DNA of 7,170 bases from Micrococcales bacterium (GTDB taxonomy: Bacteria > Actinomycetota > Actinomycetes > Actinomycetales > Microbacteriaceae): NCBI GenBank assembly GCA_947441105.1, contig CANESN010000039.1, positions 1 through 7,170 on the forward strand, in the 5' to 3' direction. Of this stretch, positions 5,918-7,170 are shown piece after piece; within the stretch, counting starts at the first letter, position 1, and every line of letters begins with the position of its first letter. The notes beneath the pieces were generated by a model, which worked only from the letters and a program-made list of their open reading frames with translations, was not told the origin of the DNA and did no database searches. The translations under genes were made by a program, and so were the position numbers.

Positions 5918-7170
5918 AGAGTTCGATCCAGTATTGGCCGAAGCTCAGGCGCAAGTTCTGCGCGAAGAGTTGACGCAGTATGACTTGGATGAGGAAGATT
6001 TTGGGCTCTTAGAGCTTGATCTAGACGAAGAGTATCAAGACGGCTACCGCCCTTCTCCGCCGGTATTGGCAATTGTTGGAAGACCTAACGTCGGTAAGTC
6101 TGCGCTGGTGAACCGTATCCTCGGTCGTCGCGAGGCTGTCGTCGAAGACAAGCCTGGCATCACCCGCGACCGTGTTTCCTATCGTGCTGAGTGGAATGGC
6201 CGCTCAATCACCTTGGTGGACACCGGTGGCTGGGAGCACGATGCCTCTGGTATCGATGCATCGGTAGCCGAGCAGGCTGAGATTGCGGTAGATCTGGCAG
6301 ATGCAGTTTTGTTCGTGGTTGACGCCCTGGTTGGCCCTACCGCGCCGGATGAGCGCGTGGTAAAGATGCTGCGCGGTTCCGGTAAGCCGGTGCTTTTGGT
6401 TGCCAACAAGATTGATGATGCTCACCTAGACCCAGAGGCTCATGCACTTTGGAGCCTCGGACTAGGCGAGCCATACCCAGTTTCCGCTTTGCACGGTAGG
6501 GGAGTGGCAGACCTTTTGGACGCTGTCCTAAAGGTGCTTCCAGAAAAGTCAGCGATTGCGGCTGATGAATTTTCTGGACCTCGTCGAGTTGCCCTAATTG
6601 GTAGACCAAACGTTGGTAAGTCATCGCTTTTGAATAAGGCAACCGGAACCAACCGTGCTGTTGTAAACGAAATGGCAGGCACCACCCGTGACCCAATCGA
6701 CGAGCAGGTTGAGATCTCTGGTCGCATATGGAGATTCATTGATACCGCAGGTATTAGACGAAAGATGCACCGCGTTGAAGGTGCTGATTTCTACGCATCA
6801 CTTCGAACCGCAACCGCCTTGGAGCGTGCCGAGGTAGCTGTAGTGCTCTTCGATGTAACTGAAGCAATCAGCGAGGCCGACATCCGTATCGTGCAGCTTG
6901 GCCTTGATTCCGGTCGTGCACTGATTCTTGCTTTCAACAAGTGGGACCTGCTAGACGAAGAGCGTCGCATCTACCTCGAGAAGGAAATCGATCGCGATCT
7001 CGCACACGTTGACTGGGCACCGAGGGTAAACCTCTCGGCACTTACCGGTCGCCACCTTGAGAAGCTGGTTCCCGCTTTGGAGCTAGCGCTTGAATCATGG
7101 GACACCAGAATTCCAACCGGAAAACTAAATGCTTTCCTTCAGGAACTTCAGGCAGCAACCCCGCACCCAA
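5910..7170 (+). CDS. der: Ribosome-assembly GTPase Der (EngA), 3'-truncated by the window
   Basis: Tandem-domain GTPase required for 50S subunit maturation. 420 codons are present and the frame runs off the right edge, so the C-terminus is missing because of the window and not by mutation. Residues 1-51 form an acidic extension (17 Asp/Glu, 2 Arg) absent from E. coli Der. GTPase domain 1 spans about 52-212: G1 GRPNVGKS (57-64), G2 Thr85 in PGITRD, G3 DTGG (104-107), G4 NKID (166-169), G5 SAL (192-194). Domain 2 spans about 225-393: G1 GRPNVGKS (231-238), G2 in AGTTRD (256-261), G3 DTAG (278-281), G4 NKWD (343-346), G5 SAL (376-378). The KH-like domain begins at about 400 ([12 protein letters not shown]). 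The two G domains still share near-identical DNA at 6078-6100 and 6600-6622, reflecting the ancient internal duplication. ATG 5910 overlaps cmk by 8 nt and has GAGGTG 7 nt upstream. Confidence 0.95.
   Translation, partial: MAEEFDPVLAEAQAQVLREELTQYDLDEEDFGLLELDLDEEYQDGYRPSPPVLAIVGRPNVGKSALVNRILGRREAVVEDKPGITRDRVSYRAEWNGRSITLVDTGGWEHDASGIDASVAEQAEIAVDLADAVLFVVDALVGPTAPDERVVKMLRGSGKPVLLVANKIDDAHLDPEAHALWSLGLGEPYPVSALHGRGVADLLDAVLKVLPEKSAIAADEFSGPRRVALIGRPNVGKSSLLNKATGTNRAVVNEMAGTTRDPIDEQVEISGRIWRFIDTAGIRRKMHRVEGADFYASLRTATALERAEVAVVLFDVTEAISEADIRIVQLGLDSGRALILAFNKWDLLDEERRIYLEKEIDRDLAHVDWAPRVNLSALTGRHLEKLVPALELALESWDTRIPTGKLNAFLQELQAATPHP

Noticed and set aside
6179..6739. Several - strand open frames opposite der
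   Set aside because: Antisense to the Der GTPase domains, whose motifs are intact; no independent evidence of coding.
1..7170. parS, dif, CRISPR repeats, tRNA/rRNA, transposon ends, T-box or tyrosine-responsive leader
   Set aside because: Looked for on both strands by eye; no convincing match. Coding sequence fills nearly all of the window, leaving no leader region upstream of aroH or tyrA.

Overview
The window is a gene-dense piece of a bacterial chromosome with nine protein genes, all on the + strand: xerD, a ParA-like ATPase gene, scpA, scpB, an RluB-type pseudouridine synthase gene, an AroH-type chorismate mutase gene, tyrA, cmk and the first ~420 codons of der (engA). The gene order xerD / parA-like / scpA / scpB / rluB-like / cmk / der is the conserved arrangement of Actinobacteria (for example the Rv1701-Rv1713 neighbourhood of Mycobacterium tuberculosis, as I recall it). 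The protein sequences, such as the 'HGPARIIAMCNQKGG' opening of ParA and the C-terminal half of Cmk, look actinobacterial. Base composition appears close to balanced by eye, not strongly GC-rich. I therefore suggest a moderate-GC, small-genome actinobacterium, possibly a freshwater Microbacteriaceae lineage of the Rhodoluna/Aquiluna type. The phylum is fairly secure; the family is a guess.

Layout. Positions 1-30 hold at most the last codons of an upstream gene. xerD (27-926) comes first, followed by the only intergenic gap, 29 bases. From parA (revised start GTG 956) to the right edge the genes form one unbroken cassette in which every junction overlaps: parA/scpA 17 nt, scpA/scpB 11, scpB/rluB 14, rluB/aroH 1, aroH/tyrA 4, tyrA/cmk 1 (with the revised cmk start) and cmk/der 8. 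Such packing predicts a single transcript with translational coupling. I find no terminator, tRNA, rRNA, CRISPR array, insertion sequence or convincing riboswitch.

Functionally the left part concerns chromosome dynamics: dimer resolution (XerD), a Soj/ParA ATPase without a ParB partner here, and the ScpA/ScpB subunits of SMC-condensin. The remainder mixes ribosome work (RluB-type rRNA modification, Der in 50S assembly), two consecutive steps of tyrosine synthesis (chorismate to prephenate to 4-hydroxyphenylpyruvate) and pyrimidine nucleotide supply (Cmk). All active-site motifs I could check are intact, except that the Cmk LID region is short and arginine-poor.

I do not see an undescribed system. 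This is a housekeeping operon; the points worth a second look are start-codon corrections, the complete chain of overlaps, the ParA without ParB, the acidic N-terminal extension of Der, the Cmk LID and a small perfect hairpin inside tyrA.
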